In this document: positions 61,915-64,000 of the stretch, one piece after another
Layout: every line of letters begins with the position of its first letter
Numbering within the stretch: position 1 is the first letter of the stretch
Source of the DNA: Cyanophora paradoxa
Lineage: Eukaryota > Glaucocystophyceae > Cyanophorales > Cyanophoraceae
Length of the DNA: 64,000 bases
NCBI GenBank assembly: GCA_004431415.1
Contig: QPMI01000601.1
Coordinates: 62,001 to 126,000, forward strand
Direction: 5' to 3'
The notes under the pieces: model-generated
What the model was told of the DNA's origin: nothing
The model's input: the letters and a program-made list of their open reading frames with translations, nothing else
The model's database searches: none
Translations under genes and position numbers: made by a program

Positions 61915-62406
61915 TGGGTTTCTATTATGGTGATCAGGGTGATTTACCTTTTTTATTACAATGGCAATCGTTAAAAAAGGATATAATATATCCTTTCCTA
62001 CAATAGCTTTCTACAATGATTTTCTTTCTACAGTAGCTTTTGTTACAATAGAATTCTACTGTATGATGTAGCCGAAATATGAATGCACCCTACATTAAGC
62101 AATGTCAAGTATTTCGAATACTATTCGATTTCCTTACAATAACACTCAGCATCTCCCCTTGATTCCCCCTATTATATTATATTTATATTTAAGTGGACTC
62201 AAGGTTGACTCATATTAATCGTAAAAGTAGTAAAAGTATATGGATTTTGTTACGAATTCAATGCAAGGGTTGACTAAGTGGGTTGAGTTGACTCAAATTT
62301 CACAGGAAATAACAATGAATCAGAGTATAAATGCATTTTTTGAATCAACTACACCAACTAACACTGAGATTTTACCAATATATGAGGTCCTTACTGAATA
62401 TGGTTT
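61915..62406. other. AT-rich spacer with short repeats, no convincing gene
   Basis: Contains a 9-bp palindrome AAAGGATAT-AAT-ATATCCTTT at about 61976-61996, several CTACA(A/G)TAGCTTT-type repeats (62000-62050), and, from 62330, a unit ATCAACTACACCAACTAACA that recurs at 62637. A 70-codon frame at 62240 is not supported by anything else. Confidence 0.6.
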
Positions 62407-62499
62407 GTGTGACAGGTGTGACAGGTCTATCCCAAACTTTTCTATAGCATAAAAATGAACTCTCAAAAGTTTGGGATGGACCTGTCACACCTGTCACAC
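62407..62499. repeat. Hairpin repeat, type B (copy 1)
   Basis: Arms 62407-62441 and 62465-62499, 35 bp with one mismatch, around a 23-base loop. Each arm starts with two adjacent GTGTGACAG iterons. It is preceded by TTACTGAATATGGT, the same leader as the type A hairpin at 5913, although arm sequences differ completely. Confidence 0.85.
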
Positions 62500-62605
62500 T
62501 CGATTATTTCATTTGTTTATTCAAGTAGAATTACATAGATAAACTTCTTACTTATTGTTACTGAGTTTTTCATTATAAAAGAGATCCTTACTGAATATGG
62601 TTTGT

Positions 62606-62623
62606 GTGACAGGTGTGACAGGA
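62606..62623. repeat. Half copy of the type B hairpin
   Basis: Paired GTGTGACAG iterons after the same TTACTGAATATGGT leader, but without the opposite arm; the sequence passes instead into GCATTTTGTGAATCAACTAC, the unit repeated from 62330. Confidence 0.65.
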
Positions 62624-62698
62624 TGCATTTTGTGAATCAACTACACCAACTAACACTGAAATTTTAACATTAAAAGAGATCCTTACTGAATATGGTTT

Positions 62699-62791
62699 GT
62701 GTGACAGGTGTGACAGGTCTATCCCAAACTTTTCTATAACATAAAAATGAACTATCAAAAGTTTGGGATAGACCTGTCACACCTGTCACAC
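62699..62791. repeat. Hairpin repeat, type B (copy 2)
   Basis: Arms 62699-62733 and 62757-62791, a perfect 35-bp stem, 23-base loop. Same leader upstream. The loop differs from copy 1 at only a few bases. Confidence 0.87.
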
Positions 62792-63043
62792 CCAATTATT
62801 TCAAAAATCCTAAGGGTCCCCCCTTAGAATCATTAAAACATGATAAAAACATATAAGTTTCATGTATAATTACGATTGGAGTCAATAAGAGATCGATTTG
62901 TTAATATAAACAAATGAATCATTTATGGATCTTAATCGAGTTTAGCGATATGTTTCCGATTAAATGAATTAAATTTAATTAAATTTAATCGAGAAAGTAC
63001 ATGAATATAATATCGATTAAATCAATTAACTTTTAGACCAATC

Positions 63044-63326
63044 ACACATAGTAAAATGCGGAGTTTTAACCAGAGGCAAGATCTAATTGAGATTCAGTTA
63101 TATTATTCGGAAACATATAAAGATTATCGATTCACTCAGTAAGACTAATCGGAAAATAAGAGAAATTTACGATAAAATATCGAAAAGAATACAAAATAAT
63201 CGAAATAAATGAATATTCGATAAGATATACACAGATTATCGATTGATTGAAATAGAATATACGAGATATATCAACAAAATCAATTAAGATAAGCCGAGGG
63301 TTAAAACTCCGCATTTTACTATGTGT
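63044..63326. repeat. Terminal cassette of element B with 27-bp inverted arms
   Basis: A 283-bp AT-rich segment with perfect inverted arms (63044-63070 and 63300-63326), also starting ACACATAG and ending CTATGTGT. It is homologous and same-oriented with 23877-24170, but its arms differ from those of that copy at five positions, each matched by the complementary change in the opposite arm. It stands after the type B hairpins; the next base begins GC-rich, host-like DNA. Confidence 0.85.
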
Positions 63327-63362
63327 ACCGCCCGAAGAAGGAGCGCCGGACGAGTCATGATC

Positions 63363-63640
63363 AGAATCAGAGCTCAAATTAGACCGATCATCGGATGAGA
63401 GCCGGCACCAGACTCTGAGCCACGTTCGTCATCGTCCAAGGCATCCTGATCATTAGCGTCAGCAGCAGCCAAACTAGCGCGCCGCTCCTCCAATAAGGCC
63501 GAATCCTGAGGGAGGGTGAATTCTAGGTAGGACGTATTCCTGTCCCAGGCGGCAACAAGGGCGGCACGGTTGTAGGAAGGTGCATCAATGTCAGCCTCCT
63601 CAAGATCGCACCGAGCGCGAGCAATGCAACCTGTTGGATG
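63363..63640 (-). pseudogene. Possible host coding fragment next to the viral end
   Basis: On the - strand a frame without stop reads IARARCDLEEADIDAPSYNR, then NTSYLEFTLPQDSALLEERR and an acidic Asp/Glu-rich end, stopping at 63363-63365. In the next frame the acidic Ser-rich sense (SSDSDHDSSGAPSSGG) continues up to the cassette edge at 63327. This suggests a host or older transposon coding sequence cut by the insertion, with one frameshift. No family recognised; it has GC-rich codon use unlike the viral genes. Confidence 0.35.
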
Positions 63641-63817
63641 GAAAATACGCCAGCAAGCTTAAGGATCGCTCCAAGTGATCGAAGGCAGAAGGCGGGGTTG
63701 ACTTTACTGCGCAAAATAGGCCGGCGCCATCTCGAGTTAGTCGAGTTAGGCCCGGCGGCCTGGAGGCAATTGCAACTTCCTGGAGCTATAGCTATGCCCG
63801 GGCTGCAAGCTTAAGGA

Positions 63818-63848
<31 letters not shown>

Positions 63849-64000
63849 ACCTCTCGTCACGGCGTTGATCATGATCGCATGAGGTCGAGGGGCGGCCCGC
63901 GGCGCCGGCTTCCGGGATCCGGGAGGCTAGCTCTTCGAATAAATATGTTCAACGTGCCGAGGCCAGGCGGTCCAGGCGGTCCGACGGTCCGACATGTCCA
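63641..64000. other. GC-rich host-like DNA with a C tract
   Basis: No gene is supported. A 28-base C run lies at 63818-63845. GCAAGCTTAAGGA occurs twice (about 63653 and 63805). Base composition resembles the retrotransposon and not the viruses. Confidence 0.5.

Noticed and set aside
62240-62452. A 70-codon + strand frame in the right spacer of B
   Set aside because: It overlaps the repeat unit and hairpin and has no homologue at the same place in A.

Overview
The window looks like nuclear DNA of a unicellular eukaryote (an alga or other protist; the species cannot be named from sequence alone). It carries two integrated Polinton-type / Polinton-like virus (PLV) genomes, and one of them is interrupted by a very large GC-rich non-LTR retrotransposon. 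The viral DNA is AT-rich and tightly packed. The retrotransposon (34459-55309) and the last ~670 bases are GC-rich, as host DNA would be.

Element A (1 to about 24170, mostly + strand) starts inside its major capsid gene. It then carries a homing-type endonuclease, an A32-like packaging ATPase, a coiled-coil protein, small basic and cysteine-rich proteins, a primase-helicase, a protein-primed type DNA polymerase B and a retroviral-type DDE integrase. After a repeat block come a divergent patatin/discoidin gene, a 2132-residue fibre, two fibre-associated paralogues, a zinc-ribbon protein and a bacterial-type S-adenosylmethionine decarboxylase. Its right end holds hairpin repeats, a 12-copy tandem array and a ~290-bp cassette bounded by 27-bp inverted arms.

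Element B (24171-63326) has the same genes, with the core block on the - strand: truncated PolB, AT-hook protein, cysteine-rich protein, coiled-coil protein, ATPase, capsid protein and a penton-like protein. It continues with a second penton-like protein (+), patatin/discoidin (-), fibre (+), fibre-associated genes, zinc ribbon, decarboxylase, hairpins and the same ~285-bp cassette. The core block is therefore inverted relative to the fibre block when A and B are compared. A's right cassette abuts the middle of B's PolB, and B's right cassette abuts GC-rich host-like DNA. The simplest reading is that A inserted into B's PolB and B inserted into host DNA.

The retrotransposon sits in B's fibre gene between perfect 18-bp target-site duplications and ends in a short A tail. 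It is at least 20.8 kb long and 5'-truncated. It encodes a 46-residue tandem repeat region, hydrophobic segments, an apurinic-type endonuclease, reverse transcriptase, an RNase H whose last motif lies ~3.4 kb from the rest, two Ulp1/C48-like protease domains in that gap, and zinc-binding motifs.

Many genes in all three elements carry single-base frameshifts. Either the copies are decaying or the assembly keeps indel errors; the sequence alone cannot tell which.
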